Positions 56,116 to 64,000 of a stretch of 64,000 nt of DNA are shown here, piece by piece. The notes below the pieces were generated by a model. It did not search any database. It saw only the letters and a list, made by a program, of their open reading frames with translations, and was not told where the DNA came from. Each line of letters opens with the position of its first letter. The stretch's first letter is position 1. Where the stretch lies: contig NZ_CP049905.1 of the NCBI RefSeq assembly GCF_011305535.1, positions 1,436,001 to 1,500,000 of the forward strand, given 5' to 3'. Source of the DNA: Diaphorobacter sp. HDW4B. Its GTDB lineage: Bacteria > Pseudomonadota > Gammaproteobacteria > Burkholderiales > Burkholderiaceae_C. The translations under genes and the position numbers were made by a program.

Positions 56116-56958
56116 ATGCAAGCGATCCGCCACTATCTGCTGGCCGTGCAGTTCTTCACGCGCATTCCGGTGAGCGGGCGGCTGGCGAACTGGGTAGGCT
56201 ACAGCCCCGCCATGCTGCGCGCGAGTGCCGCACATTTCCCCGGCGTGGGCTGGCTGGTGGCGGTGATTGCAGCAGTCAGCTTTGGTGCGATCAGTTGCTT
56301 GCTGGGCCCGCAGCAGACCTTCACTCCGCTGGTGGCTGCGGTGCTCAGCACCATCGTCACGGTGATGGCGACGGGCGGATTCCATGAGGATGGCCTCGCC
56401 GACGTAGCCGATGGTCTGGGCGGTGGTTACCAGCGCGAGCGCGTGCTCGAAATCATGAAGGATTCGCGCATCGGTGCCTTTGGCGCGATGGCGCTGGTGC
56501 TGGCGTTCACGGCCAAGTTCGCGCTGCTCGCGCAGTTGGGAAACCAAGGACTGGCGATTGCGCTGTGGTCGCTGCTCGGCGGCCATGTCGTGTCGCGCTT
56601 CTGGCCGCTGATCGCCGTGCGCACGCTGCCGCACGTGGGCGACACCGCCACATCCAAAAGCAAGCCGCTGGCCGATCAGATCACCATGGGTGCTTTGATC
56701 ACGGCGCTGCTGTGGTGCGTGATCCCCGTGCTGCTGTTCACGCTGGCTCTTGGCTGGCAGGCAGCGTTGGCCGCCATCGTCTGCAGTGGAATCGGCGCTG
56801 GCTGGATGCTCTGGCGATTCCAAAAACGCCTGCAGGGCTTCACTGGCGACTGCCTTGGCACGATCCAGCAGGTGAGTGAAATCGCCTTCTATCTGGGCGT
56901 GGCCATCGTGGCGGGTCAGCAAGGCATCGCGCCAGTTCTGCCGTGGCAAACGCTGTGA
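56116..56958 (+). CDS. cobS: Adenosylcobinamide-GDP ribazoletransferase (cobalamin synthase)
   Basis: 280 aa. Polytopic inner-membrane enzyme joining adenosylcobinamide-GDP and alpha-ribazole, the last step of cobalamin nucleotide-loop assembly. Motifs: LLAVQFFTRIPV at the start, TGGFHEDGLADVADGLGGG with the conserved acidic cluster, and MKDSRIGAFGAMALVLAF. Length is a little over the usual 250 aa. It overlaps the following phosphatase gene by four bases. Confidence 0.94.
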   Translation: MQAIRHYLLAVQFFTRIPVSGRLANWVGYSPAMLRASAAHFPGVGWLVAVIAAVSFGAISCLLGPQQTFTPLVAAVLSTIVTVMATGGFHEDGLADVADGLGGGYQRERVLEIMKDSRIGAFGAMALVLAFTAKFALLAQLGNQGLAIALWSLLGGHVVSRFWPLIAVRTLPHVGDTATSKSKPLADQITMGALITALLWCVIPVLLFTLALGWQAALAAIVCSGIGAGWMLWRFQKRLQGFTGDCLGTIQQVSEIAFYLGVAIVAGQQGIAPVLPWQTL

Positions 56959-57521
56959 GCCAAGCCCCGCGCTTGTGGCTGGTGCGGCACGCGAGGCCGT
57001 TGATCGAGACAGGTGTTTGTTATGGACAGCTGGATGTCGCCGCAGATGAGGATCACACCAAAGCAAGTGCACACCAACTGCACGCAACCCTGCCACGCGA
57101 AATACAGACGATCCATTGCTCGCCGCTGCAACGCTGCCAGCAATTGGCCCATGCGCTGCTGTCCGCAAGATCAGGCACCGCCCGAACCGATGCGAGGCTT
57201 CAGGAAATGGACTTCGGCACTTGGGAAGGCCAACGCTGGGACGCCATCGCGCGCGCAGAACTCGATGCTTGGACGGACAATTTCACAGCTTACCAACCCG
57301 GCAATGGCGAGTCGCTGCAGACCATGCTCACCCGAGTGAAAGAGGTGCTGCACGACGCTCGCCAGCAAGAGAAAGATGTTGTCTGGATCACCCACGCAGG
57401 CGTGATTCGCTGCGTGATCTGGCTTCTGGAGCATGGCGACCGCAAGCCGCAAGCCAGCGAATGGACGATGGCAGCACCCGGGTTCGGCGAGTGGTTTCCG
57501 CTGCCACTCACGCCTCCATGA
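56955..57521 (+). CDS. cobC: Alpha-ribazole phosphatase (histidine phosphatase family)
   Basis: 188 aa from the GTG at 56955, which overlaps the cobS stop (GTGA); a GTG at 56943 is four codons earlier. Phosphoglycerate-mutase-like fold with the RHA motif LWLVRHARPLI (phospho-His), CSPLQRCQQLA, LQEMDFGTWEGQRWD and VVWITHAGVIRCV carrying the second His. It removes the 5'-phosphate of alpha-ribazole phosphate, and its product is the substrate of the adjacent CobS. Confidence 0.9.
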   Translation: MSQAPRLWLVRHARPLIETGVCYGQLDVAADEDHTKASAHQLHATLPREIQTIHCSPLQRCQQLAHALLSARSGTARTDARLQEMDFGTWEGQRWDAIARAELDAWTDNFTAYQPGNGESLQTMLTRVKEVLHDARQQEKDVVWITHAGVIRCVIWLLEHGDRKPQASEWTMAAPGFGEWFPLPLTPP

Positions 57522-57542
57522 TCGCTACTTAATTGAAAGCAA

Positions 57543-58127
57543 TCATTGCCCTTGGGCTGGATGCAGATCGGGCGGCGCGATGCCCGGAGTCGTGCCCTGC
57601 GGCATCATCGGCGACTGAACGACTGGTGGGGCCACAGGTGGTGGCTGATAGGCCGGAGCAGGCAGGCCACCCACAGGCGCGTTCGCAGCCAACTTGAGCG
57701 GCATCTGCAGCGTCACCGCCGTGGGGCCGTTGGGCGTGAAGCCCAGATGCGCCTCGCGCTTGTTCACCGACACCAGCACCATGCCCTCGGCCACTTCCGC
57801 ACCGATGCGGTAATGCTTGGCGGGCTTGCCGTCCACCTCGATCAGCGCCGCGCCGTGACCGCTGCGCGTGCCAGCCAGCACGCCGATCAGGGTGTAGCGC
57901 GTGGGGGCCGCCGAAGCGGGCTTGGCGGCGACCTCCGTGCCACCCAACGCACGCACCAGCGAAGGAATGTCCACCACCGTCGGCGCAGCGGGCAGCGCAG
58001 GCGCGCCCTGACCCAGTTGCGAGGCCGAGAGCTTGAGCCCCCAGAAAACCACACAGGCGATTGCCAGAAACCACAAAACAAAGGTTCCTGCGCCCACCTT
58101 CCAACGGCTATATGTGTTTGTCACCAT
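57543..58127 (-). CDS. gspC: Type II secretion protein GspC
   Basis: 194 aa from the ATG at 58127. One N-terminal membrane helix (AGTFVLWFLAIACVVFWGLK), then a homology-region domain (RYTLIGVLAGTRSGHGAALIEVDGKPAKHYRIGAEVAEGMVLVSVN) that contacts the secretin GspD. No PDZ or coiled-coil domain; instead a Pro-rich tail (APAYQPPPVAPPVVQSPMMP). It links the inner-membrane platform with the outer-membrane secretin. It is transcribed away from gspG-N, with only 50 bases between the two starts. Symbol by domain and context. Confidence 0.82.
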   Translation of the reverse strand: MVTNTYSRWKVGAGTFVLWFLAIACVVFWGLKLSASQLGQGAPALPAAPTVVDIPSLVRALGGTEVAAKPASAAPTRYTLIGVLAGTRSGHGAALIEVDGKPAKHYRIGAEVAEGMVLVSVNKREAHLGFTPNGPTAVTLQMPLKLAANAPVGGLPAPAYQPPPVAPPVVQSPMMPQGTTPGIAPPDLHPAQGQ

Positions 58128-58177
58128 CACGCGATTATGATTGACCCGATAACCACATTCCAAGTCGATTCGACGAC

Positions 58178-58630
58178 ATGCTGCAAACTGCTCAATCTCT
58201 GGCCCGTTCCACCCGCCGCAAAATCGCGCGCGGCTTCACTCTGATCGAGTTGATGGTCGTGCTCGTCATCATCGGCGTGCTGGCCGCGCTGATCGTTCCC
58301 AACGTGCTCGACCGCGCCGACGACGCGCGCAGCACCGCGGCACGCACCGACATCACCAACCTGATGCAGGCGCTCAAGATGTACCGCCTCGACAACCAGC
58401 GCTACCCCACGGCCGACCAAGGCCTGCAGGCGCTGATCGCCAAGCCCGGCAGTGGCCCGGCGCCCAACAACTGGCGTCCCTACCTGGAAAAGTTGCCCAA
58501 CGACCCATGGGGCCGTCCTTACCAGTACCTGAGCCCCGGCGTGAAGGGCGAAGTGGACGTCATGTCCTTTGGCGCAGACGGTCAATCCGGCGGCGAAGGC
58601 AAGAACGCGGACATCGGCAGCTGGCAATAA
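58178..58630 (+). CDS. gspG: Major pseudopilin GspG
   Basis: 150 aa. Prepilin-type N-terminus with cleavage in RGFTLIELMVVLVIIGVLAA (Gly/Phe, Glu5 present), then the GspG-specific C-terminal part: YPTADQGLQALIAKP, NNWRPYLEKLPNDPWGRPYQY and SFGADGQSGGEGKNADIGSW, whose acidic residues bind calcium. It forms the body of the pseudopilus. First gene of the gspG-N series. Confidence 0.97.
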   Translation: MLQTAQSLARSTRRKIARGFTLIELMVVLVIIGVLAALIVPNVLDRADDARSTAARTDITNLMQALKMYRLDNQRYPTADQGLQALIAKPGSGPAPNNWRPYLEKLPNDPWGRPYQYLSPGVKGEVDVMSFGADGQSGGEGKNADIGSWQ

Positions 58631-58696
58631 GCCAGACATTGGCCGCGCTCCGTGCTTTCCGCTTTTTCCGATCCACCACCCGCTTTCTCCCGAACC

Positions 58697-59122
58697 ATGA
58701 CACGCGCACACCGGGGCTTCACACTGCTGGAGCTGCTGGTGGTGCTGTCCATCGTCGCGCTCGCCACAGTCGGCGTGAGCTTTGCCATGCGCGACAACGG
58801 CGCGACCGAGCTGCAGCGCGAAGGTGAACGCCTTGCCGTACTGCTGGAGACCGCACGCGCGCAATCGCGTGCATCGGGCACGGCCGTGCGCTGGCGAACC
58901 ACCGAGCAGGGCTTTCTGTTCGAAGGACTGCCCAATCTGAAGCTGCCCGAGCGCTGGCTGACCAACGGCACGCGCACCAGCGGCCCATCGCAGTTGTGGC
59001 TCGGCCCCGAACCCATCATCAGCGCCCAGCAGGTCTGGGTGGTGAACGACGCCGTCCCCGGCCGCGCGATCCGCGTGGGCACGGACGGCGTGCGCGCATT
59101 CACGGTGGAGTCCATGCAATGA
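58697..59122 (+). CDS. gspH: Minor pseudopilin GspH
   Basis: 141 aa from the ATG at 58697 (MTRAHRGFTLLELLVVLSIV). Prepilin signature with Glu5. The rest is a short beta-rich domain (TAVRWRTTEQGFLFEGLPNL) like GspH. The stop overlaps the gspI start. Earlier in-frame non-ATG or distant starts would place residues ahead of the short leader. Confidence 0.9.
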   Translation: MTRAHRGFTLLELLVVLSIVALATVGVSFAMRDNGATELQREGERLAVLLETARAQSRASGTAVRWRTTEQGFLFEGLPNLKLPERWLTNGTRTSGPSQLWLGPEPIISAQQVWVVNDAVPGRAIRVGTDGVRAFTVESMQ

Positions 59123-59499
59123 CGATGCAGCGCACCGCACGGACTTGCCGACAAGGCGGCTTTACGCTCATCGAAGTGCTGGTCGCACTCGCCATCGTGG
59201 CGATTGCGCTCACCGCGGGAACGCAGGCCACGTCCGCGCTCATGACCAACGCCACGCGCCAGACCGACGTGATGCTCGGCCATATCTGCGCGCAGAACGA
59301 ACTGGTGAAGGCGCGCCTGATGCGCGAGTTGCCCGCCTACGGCGATCAGCAGAGCCTGTGCGAGCAGGCCGGACGCCGCTACCAGGTGGTGACCACCGTG
59401 TCGCCGCTGCCCAATCCGCAGTTCCGCCGCGTCGATGCGCAGGTCTTCGACGAGCGCTATCCGGTGATCCGCGTGTCCACCATCGTGGGAAGGTACTGA
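59119..59499 (+). CDS. gspI: Minor pseudopilin GspI
   Basis: 126 aa from the ATG at 59119, overlapping the gspH stop (ATGA). Prepilin motif GGFTLIEVLVALAIVAIALT, then NELVKARLMRELPAYGDQQS and the GspI-typical C-terminus with FRRVDAQVF. Part of the I-J-K-H tip complex of the pseudopilus. Confidence 0.92.
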   Translation: MTMQRTARTCRQGGFTLIEVLVALAIVAIALTAGTQATSALMTNATRQTDVMLGHICAQNELVKARLMRELPAYGDQQSLCEQAGRRYQVVTTVSPLPNPQFRRVDAQVFDERYPVIRVSTIVGRY

Positions 59500-59505
59500 G
59501 CCATC

Positions 59506-60204
59506 ATGGGTGCCTTTCCTCATTTTTCCCGAACCTCACGCGGCTTCACGCTGATCGAGCTGCTGGTGGCGATCACCATCATGTCGATCATCGCGCTCCT
59601 GAGCTGGCGCGGCATCGACGGCATGGTGCGCTCGCAGCAGATCACGCGCGAGCGCTCGAACCAGCTCGTGGTGATCCAGAACGCTCTGGCGCAATGGCAG
59701 TCCGACCTTGATGCCCTCCAGCCTGTGGACAACACCACGCCGATCAACTGGGACGGCCAGGTGCTGCGCATCACGCGGCGCACCACACAGCAGCCCGATC
59801 AGGGCGTGATCGTCGTCGCCTGGGCGATGCGTTCGTCGAACGGAGTGCAGCAATGGCTGCGCTGGCAGTCGCCCCCCGTCAACACGCGTGCGGCATGGAC
59901 TGCCGCCTGGCAGACCGCCAGCCAATGGGCGCGCACGCCATCGACCAGCGAAGCGCAGCGCGAGACCGCGCTCTTCCCACTGGCCAGCTTGCAGCTTTTC
60001 TACTTCGTCGGCGGTGCCTGGGGCAACGCGCAATCCAGCGCCGGTGGCTCGTATGCCGAGCAGACGCTGGGCGGGTTGAGCACGGCTGCCGCCTCCGTGC
60101 CCGAAGGCATTCGCGTGCAGATCATGCTGCCCGAAGGCGGCGCGATCACCGGCACGATCACGCAGGACTGGGTCAACCCCGTGCTGGGCGGCAACAAGAC
60201 ATGA
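59506..60204 (+). CDS. gspJ: Minor pseudopilin GspJ
   Basis: 232 aa. Prepilin motif RGFTLIELLVAITIMSIIALLSW, then RGIDGMVRSQQITRERSNQL and QSDLDALQPVDN characteristic of GspJ. A tip component together with GspI and GspK. Its stop overlaps the gspK start (ATGA). Confidence 0.93.
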   Translation: MGAFPHFSRTSRGFTLIELLVAITIMSIIALLSWRGIDGMVRSQQITRERSNQLVVIQNALAQWQSDLDALQPVDNTTPINWDGQVLRITRRTTQQPDQGVIVVAWAMRSSNGVQQWLRWQSPPVNTRAAWTAAWQTASQWARTPSTSEAQRETALFPLASLQLFYFVGGAWGNAQSSAGGSYAEQTLGGLSTAAASVPEGIRVQIMLPEGGAITGTITQDWVNPVLGGNKT

Positions 60205-61229
60205 AGGCGATCATGACGCAGCACGCGCACCAGCCCCATCGCTCATCATCGCCACGCGAGCGCGGCGCGGCGCTGCTGGCTGCCATGCTGACGGTGGCGC
60301 TCGTCGCCACGTTCGCCGCATCGGCCATGTGGCAGCAGTGGCGCGCCATCGAGGTCGAATCCGCCGAGCGCTCGCGCATCCAGTCGGCGTGGATTCTGGT
60401 CGGCGCGCTCGACTGGTCGCGGTTGATCCTGCGTGAAGACTCGCTCGCACGCAACGACAGCACGGACAATCTCACCGAGCCGTGGTCGATTCCGCTCGAA
60501 GAAGCCCGCCTGTCGACCTTTCTTTCGGCGCAGAACAATGTCTCGCAGGCCGATGACGCCAGCGCGCAGACCGACAACGCCTTTCTCTCGGGCCGCGTGA
60601 CCGACATGCAATCGCGCATGAACCTCACCAATCTGGTGAAGAACAAGGCCATCGATGAAACGGCGCTCGCGCAGTTCGAGCGCCTGTTCAGCTACTTGGG
60701 CCTGCAGCAAAGCGATGTGACGCTGATCTCCTCCAACATGTTGAAGGCGCAGGCCGCCAACTCCGGCGACGCGCAGAACTCGGCCATCCCGCTGATGCCG
60801 CAGACCATCTCGCAACTCAGCTGGTGGGGCGTGTCGCAGACCACCATCGCGCGCATTGCGCCCCACGTCACCATCCTGCCGATGCCCACCAAGGTCAACG
60901 TCAACACGGCGGGAGCCGAGGTCATCTGGGCGAGCGCTGTCGGGCTCGACATGTCGGACGCGCAGCGCATCATCCAGGCGCGCTCGTCCAACTACTACAA
61001 GACCGTCGCCGTCGCCGCCAAGGTGCTGAGCAAGCCTGAGCTGATGACATCGACGCTGTTCGATGTGTCCTCCGATTATTTCGAGGTGCGCGGGCGCATG
61101 CGCATCGACCAGACCATCGTCGAAGAGCGCTCGCTGGTCCTCAAGCAGCGCGGCAAGGTTCGCACCTTGTGGCGCGAGCGCGGCGGTTTCATTCGCAACG
61201 AGTCTGCCGACGCGATGGGCAAATCTTGA
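60201..61229 (+). CDS. gspK: Minor pseudopilin GspK
   Basis: 342 aa from the ATG at 60201 (a second ATG at 60213). Prepilin leader RERGAALLAAMLTVALVATF lacks Glu5, as GspK does; its cleaved end caps the pseudopilus. Length and SAM-like helical insert (GVSQTTIARIAPHVTILPMPTKVNVNTAGA) fit the family. Followed after 67 bases by gspL. Confidence 0.93.
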   Translation: MKAIMTQHAHQPHRSSSPRERGAALLAAMLTVALVATFAASAMWQQWRAIEVESAERSRIQSAWILVGALDWSRLILREDSLARNDSTDNLTEPWSIPLEEARLSTFLSAQNNVSQADDASAQTDNAFLSGRVTDMQSRMNLTNLVKNKAIDETALAQFERLFSYLGLQQSDVTLISSNMLKAQAANSGDAQNSAIPLMPQTISQLSWWGVSQTTIARIAPHVTILPMPTKVNVNTAGAEVIWASAVGLDMSDAQRIIQARSSNYYKTVAVAAKVLSKPELMTSTLFDVSSDYFEVRGRMRIDQTIVEERSLVLKQRGKVRTLWRERGGFIRNESADAMGKS

Positions 61230-61296
61230 TCACCGGGTACAAACGATGTCAGCCACCGTCACGCGTCGCCCCTAAAATGACGCGCGAACACCAGTC

Positions 61297-62532
61297 ATGA
61301 GCACCCTCCTTCTTTATCTGCCTCCGGGCACGCCTGGGCCGACCACCGAGTTCAGCTACACGCTGACCGCGGACGGCCACACCGCAACCCGCCAAGCCAG
61401 CGCCAAGGCCACGAGGCTGCCCGATCCGGGCCGCACGGGCGAAGTCGTCGCCGTGGTGCCCGCTCGCGCACTGTCGTGGCAGCGGGTAACCCTGCCGCAA
61501 GGTGCCACCACGTCCGCCGTGCGCCTGCGCTCGGTGCTCGAAGGCCTGCTCGAAGAACAATTGCTCGACGAGCCCGCGCAACTGCATTTCGCGCTCGAGC
61601 CCAACGCCCAGATCGGCGAGCCCGCTTGGGTGGCCGTTTGCGATCGCGTCTGGTTGCGCGAGACGCTGCAACTGCTCGAATCCGTGGGCCGCAGCGTCGG
61701 GCGCATCGTCCCTGAATTCGCTCCGGGCGCCTCTGAATCCCGCGAGGTCTACGCGCTTGGTGTTCCCGAAGAAGCCCAGTTGGTGCTCACTTCCTCTGCT
61801 GTCGATCAGGCCGTGAACGTGCTGCCGCTGAACGCCGCCACGCTGGCGCTGGGCATGCAGAGCGCCGATCCCGATCAGCCCGTGCATGTGCGCGCCGAAC
61901 CGGCCGTGGCAGGCATGACGGAAAAGCTGCTCAACCGCTCCGTCGAGCTGTCCACCGCCAGTCAGCGCTCACTGGTTGCAGCGCGCGGCAACTGGAATCT
62001 GGCGCAACTCGAATTCTCCAGCACCGGTCGCACGCGCGCCCTGCGCAGCGTGAGCGGTGGGCTGAATGCCTTTCTGCGTGCTCCGCAATGGCGCGCCGCA
62101 CGTTGGGCGCTGGGCATCGCCATCGTCACGCAGATCATCGGCCTGAACGTGGCCGCGTACCAAGAACGCCAATCCCTCGTCGCCAAGGAAACCGGCATTC
62201 GCAGCACGCTGCAGCAGACCTTCCCCAACGTGAAGGTCGTGGTCGATGCGCCCGTGCAGATGGAGCGCGAAGTCGTCCAACTGCGGCAGGCCGCCGGCAG
62301 TCTCTCGCACCGTGATCTGGAGCCGCTGCTGGCAGCAGCAGGTTCCGCGCTCCCCGCCAATCAGGTTCCTTCGATGGTGGAGTTTGCCGATTCCGAGTTG
62401 AAGCTCACCGGCGTGGGCCTGTCCAATGAGGAACTGACCAACGTGAACCAGCGCCTGCGTGGCGACGGCTTCGAGGCGCGCACGCAAGGCCAGCAGCTCT
62501 TCATCCGCGCAGCCGAGGAGCGCCGCCCATGA
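61297..62532 (+). CDS. gspL: Type II secretion inner-membrane platform protein GspL
   Basis: 411 aa. A cytoplasmic actin-like part (residues 1 to about 255: LYLPPGTPGPTTEFSYTLT, VVPARALSWQRVTLP, LEEQLLDEPAQLHFAL), one membrane helix (WALGIAIVTQIIGLNVAAY), and a periplasmic ferredoxin-like domain (MVEFADSELKLTGVGLSNEE). It anchors the ATPase GspE and pairs with GspM, whose start overlaps its stop. Confidence 0.93.
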   Translation: MSTLLLYLPPGTPGPTTEFSYTLTADGHTATRQASAKATRLPDPGRTGEVVAVVPARALSWQRVTLPQGATTSAVRLRSVLEGLLEEQLLDEPAQLHFALEPNAQIGEPAWVAVCDRVWLRETLQLLESVGRSVGRIVPEFAPGASESREVYALGVPEEAQLVLTSSAVDQAVNVLPLNAATLALGMQSADPDQPVHVRAEPAVAGMTEKLLNRSVELSTASQRSLVAARGNWNLAQLEFSSTGRTRALRSVSGGLNAFLRAPQWRAARWALGIAIVTQIIGLNVAAYQERQSLVAKETGIRSTLQQTFPNVKVVVDAPVQMEREVVQLRQAAGSLSHRDLEPLLAAAGSALPANQVPSMVEFADSELKLTGVGLSNEELTNVNQRLRGDGFEARTQGQQLFIRAAEERRP

Positions 62533-63086
62533 CGACAACCAACAAGAACGCCAGCGGCAAGTCCGCCGCGCTCGACGCTTTCAAGGAACGCTGGAAGACC
62601 CTCGCCGCACGCGAGCAGATGCTGGTGCTGATCGCCGCGAGCGTTGTGGGCCTCGCCGTCGTGTGGTGGGTGCTGCTGTCGCCCGCACTCAAGACCTTGC
62701 GAGCCGCACCTGCCGAACACGCGCAGCTCGACCGCCAACTGCAGCACATGCGCAGCCTGCAGCAGGAAGCGCTGGAGCTGCAGAAAGCCCCGCGCATGCA
62801 GGGCGACGATGCCACCCGCGTGCTGCAAAGCTCGCTGGCGCAAGCGCTGGGCTCGACCGCGCAGGTCTCTATCGTCGGCGACCGCGCCACGGTCACACTC
62901 AAGGCCGCGCCTGCTGCGGCCTTCGGCCAGTGGCTGGCGCAGGTGCGCAGCAGCGCGCGCGCCATTCCGATTCAGGCCAAGCTGGTGCGTACCAACGGCG
63001 CAGGCAAGTCCGGTGGCAATGCGCCGCAGACTTTGCCCGCGTTCTGGGAAGGCACGCTGGTGCTGTCTCTGCCGGTTGCAAACTGA
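62529..63086 (+). CDS. gspM: Type II secretion protein GspM
   Basis: 185 aa. N-terminal cytoplasmic tail, membrane helix (MLVLIAASVVGLAVVWWVLL) and a periplasmic domain (VLQSSLAQALGSTAQVSIVG). It stabilises GspL in the inner-membrane platform. Overlaps gspL by four bases and is 30 bases before gspN. Confidence 0.92.
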   Translation: MTTTNKNASGKSAALDAFKERWKTLAAREQMLVLIAASVVGLAVVWWVLLSPALKTLRAAPAEHAQLDRQLQHMRSLQQEALELQKAPRMQGDDATRVLQSSLAQALGSTAQVSIVGDRATVTLKAAPAAAFGQWLAQVRSSARAIPIQAKLVRTNGAGKSGGNAPQTLPAFWEGTLVLSLPVAN

Positions 63087-63116
63087 TGACGACGAAGAAC
63101 AGGCAGCGCTGAATCC

Positions 63117-63947
63117 ATGTCCCGCAAACAACGCAGCACCCGTGCCACCAGCCGCTTCTCGCGAACAAGCGCCAACAGCGTTCGCTCGCCGCGCGGCTGG
63201 GCCGTGCTCGGCGGCCTGCTCGGTGGGCTGACGATGCTGGGCCTGCAAGCGCCCGCCGCCTGGCTGGCCTCGGGCGTGAACAGCGCCACCAAGGGCCAGG
63301 TGCAGTTGCAGCAGGCTCGCGGCACGCTGTGGAACGGCTCCGCGCAACTGGTGCTCACCGGTGGCGAAGGCAGCTCCGACCAGGTCGCCCTGCCCGGCCG
63401 ACTGAACTGGCAACTGCGCCCGGCCTTCGTCGGTGCCAATGTCGCACTGAACGCCGACTGCTGCACCACCACACCCGTACGCATGCATGCGGGCCTTCGC
63501 TGGAACGGCATGCAGCTCCAGGTCGCCAACAGCCAGAGCCAATGGCCGAGCGCCGTGCTCAGCGGCCTCGGCACGCCGTGGAACACCATACAGCCGCAAG
63601 GCCGCCTGTCGCTTGAAACCACCAACCTGCAGATCGACTGGAACGCCGGACGCATGGCGCTACAAGGCGATCTGCAACTGGACGCGCTCGACGTATCCTC
63701 CAAACTCTCCACCCTGAGCCCCATGGGCAGCTATCGCGTCAGCGTGCATGGCGGCGACAGCCCCACGCTCTCGCTCACCACCTTGAGCGGCGCGCTGCTG
63801 CTCAACGGATCGGGACAATGGGTGGGGCAGCGCTTGCGATTCACCGGCGAGGCCAAGGCCGCACCGGGCAGCGAATCGGCGCTTGCCAATCTCTTGAATA
63901 TCCTTGGACGTCGCACCGGCGATCGTTCCATTCTCACCGTGGGTTGA
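63117..63947 (+). CDS. gspN: Type II secretion protein GspN
   Basis: 276 aa. One N-terminal helix (GWAVLGGLLGGLTMLGLQAPA) then a periplasmic domain with ARGTLWNGSAQLVLTGG and VALPGRLNWQLRP, both standard in GspN. GspN is present in only some type II systems and its role is poorly known. Followed seven bases later by a probable gspD. Confidence 0.9.
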   Translation: MSRKQRSTRATSRFSRTSANSVRSPRGWAVLGGLLGGLTMLGLQAPAAWLASGVNSATKGQVQLQQARGTLWNGSAQLVLTGGEGSSDQVALPGRLNWQLRPAFVGANVALNADCCTTTPVRMHAGLRWNGMQLQVANSQSQWPSAVLSGLGTPWNTIQPQGRLSLETTNLQIDWNAGRMALQGDLQLDALDVSSKLSTLSPMGSYRVSVHGGDSPTLSLTTLSGALLLNGSGQWVGQRLRFTGEAKAAPGSESALANLLNILGRRTGDRSILTVG

Positions 63948-63954
63948 ACCAACC

Positions 63955-64000
63955 ATGACTCTCTTGCCTCCACACCGCCTGCGCACTGCCCTGCACTCCA
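63955..64000 (+). CDS. gspD: Probable secretin GspD, 5' end only
   Basis: The ATG at 63955 opens a frame, MTLLPPHRLRTALHS, that runs to the right edge. Only 15 residues are visible, compatible with the start of a signal peptide. Called gspD from the usual order after gspN, not from sequence similarity. Confidence 0.5.
   Translation, partial: MTLLPPHRLRTALHS

Noticed and set aside
54490..57168. A minus-strand open frame of about 890 codons across ilvA and cobS
   Set aside because: Shadow of ilvA, cobS and the start of cobC; no family motif and a composition typical of complementary-strand frames in GC-rich DNA.

Overview
The window reads as a chromosomal segment of a betaproteobacterium of the Comamonadaceae (Burkholderiales; Comamonas/Delftia/Acidovorax-like). 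This is an inference from protein content: an Omp32-type 345-aa porin, a Coq7-type ubiquinone hydroxylase, the set of type II secretion genes, and a dispersed intergenic repeat of the kind I associate with this family. Most of the sequence is dense and GC-rich. The exception is about 14.0-19.6 kb, which is visibly AT-rich. No rRNA, tRNA, CRISPR array, transposase or phage gene was seen.

Layout. (1) 1-5445: an NAD(P) salvage locus. A partial NrtR-like Nudix regulator lies divergent from a nicotinamidase gene, followed by pncB, nadE and a NadM-Nudix fusion. (2) 5507-28497: a large surface-polysaccharide locus. Three plus-strand genes (two GT-C-like membrane proteins, one with a TPR tail, and a GT4-GT2 fusion) converge on a long minus-strand operon. 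That operon is read from 28497 down to 10844: DUF2304 membrane protein, manC, wzm, wzt, a 1661-aa FkbM-methyltransferase/coiled-coil/triple-glycosyltransferase protein, an epimerase-like protein, gtrA, a methyltransferase, a gtrB-like GT2, a second methyltransferase, a GT-C-like protein, gmd, rmd and a GT4. ManC, Gmd and Rmd would supply GDP-mannose and GDP-D-rhamnose, and Wzm/Wzt would export the chain. The natural reading is an ABC-transporter-dependent O-antigen rich in D-rhamnose/mannose, with a methyl cap and a separate periplasmic Gtr-type side-branch module.

(3) 29002-33704: sbcDC. (4) 33863-36126: groES-groEL behind a clear CIRCE operator, ended by a good terminator. (5) 36171-36641: two head-to-head copies of a dispersed repeat with a covarying hairpin. 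(6) 36683-42738: an amino-acid-binding protein and a central-carbon cluster, with pgi-tal divergent from zwf-hexR(rpiR). (7) 42774-45793: an isolated effector-chaperone pair that looks like type III secretion cargo (827-aa unrecognised protein plus a CesT-type chaperone), with no apparatus genes nearby. (8) 46128-51363: a peptide ABC transporter operon (dppB, M20 amidohydrolase, dppC, dppD, dppF) without a binding-protein gene. (9) 51740-57521: porin, coq7, an OsmC-family gene, ilvA, cobS and cobC, plus a candidate small RNA at about 54290-54406. (10) 57543-64000: type II secretion genes, with gspC divergent from gspG-H-I-J-K-L-M-N and the start of a probable gspD.

Most worth following up are the 1661-aa methyltransferase-coiled coil-glycosyltransferase protein (a possible one-piece polymerase plus chain-length ruler), the orphan effector-chaperone pair with an upstream Hrp-box-like element, and the repeat pair whose stems differ in sequence but still pair.
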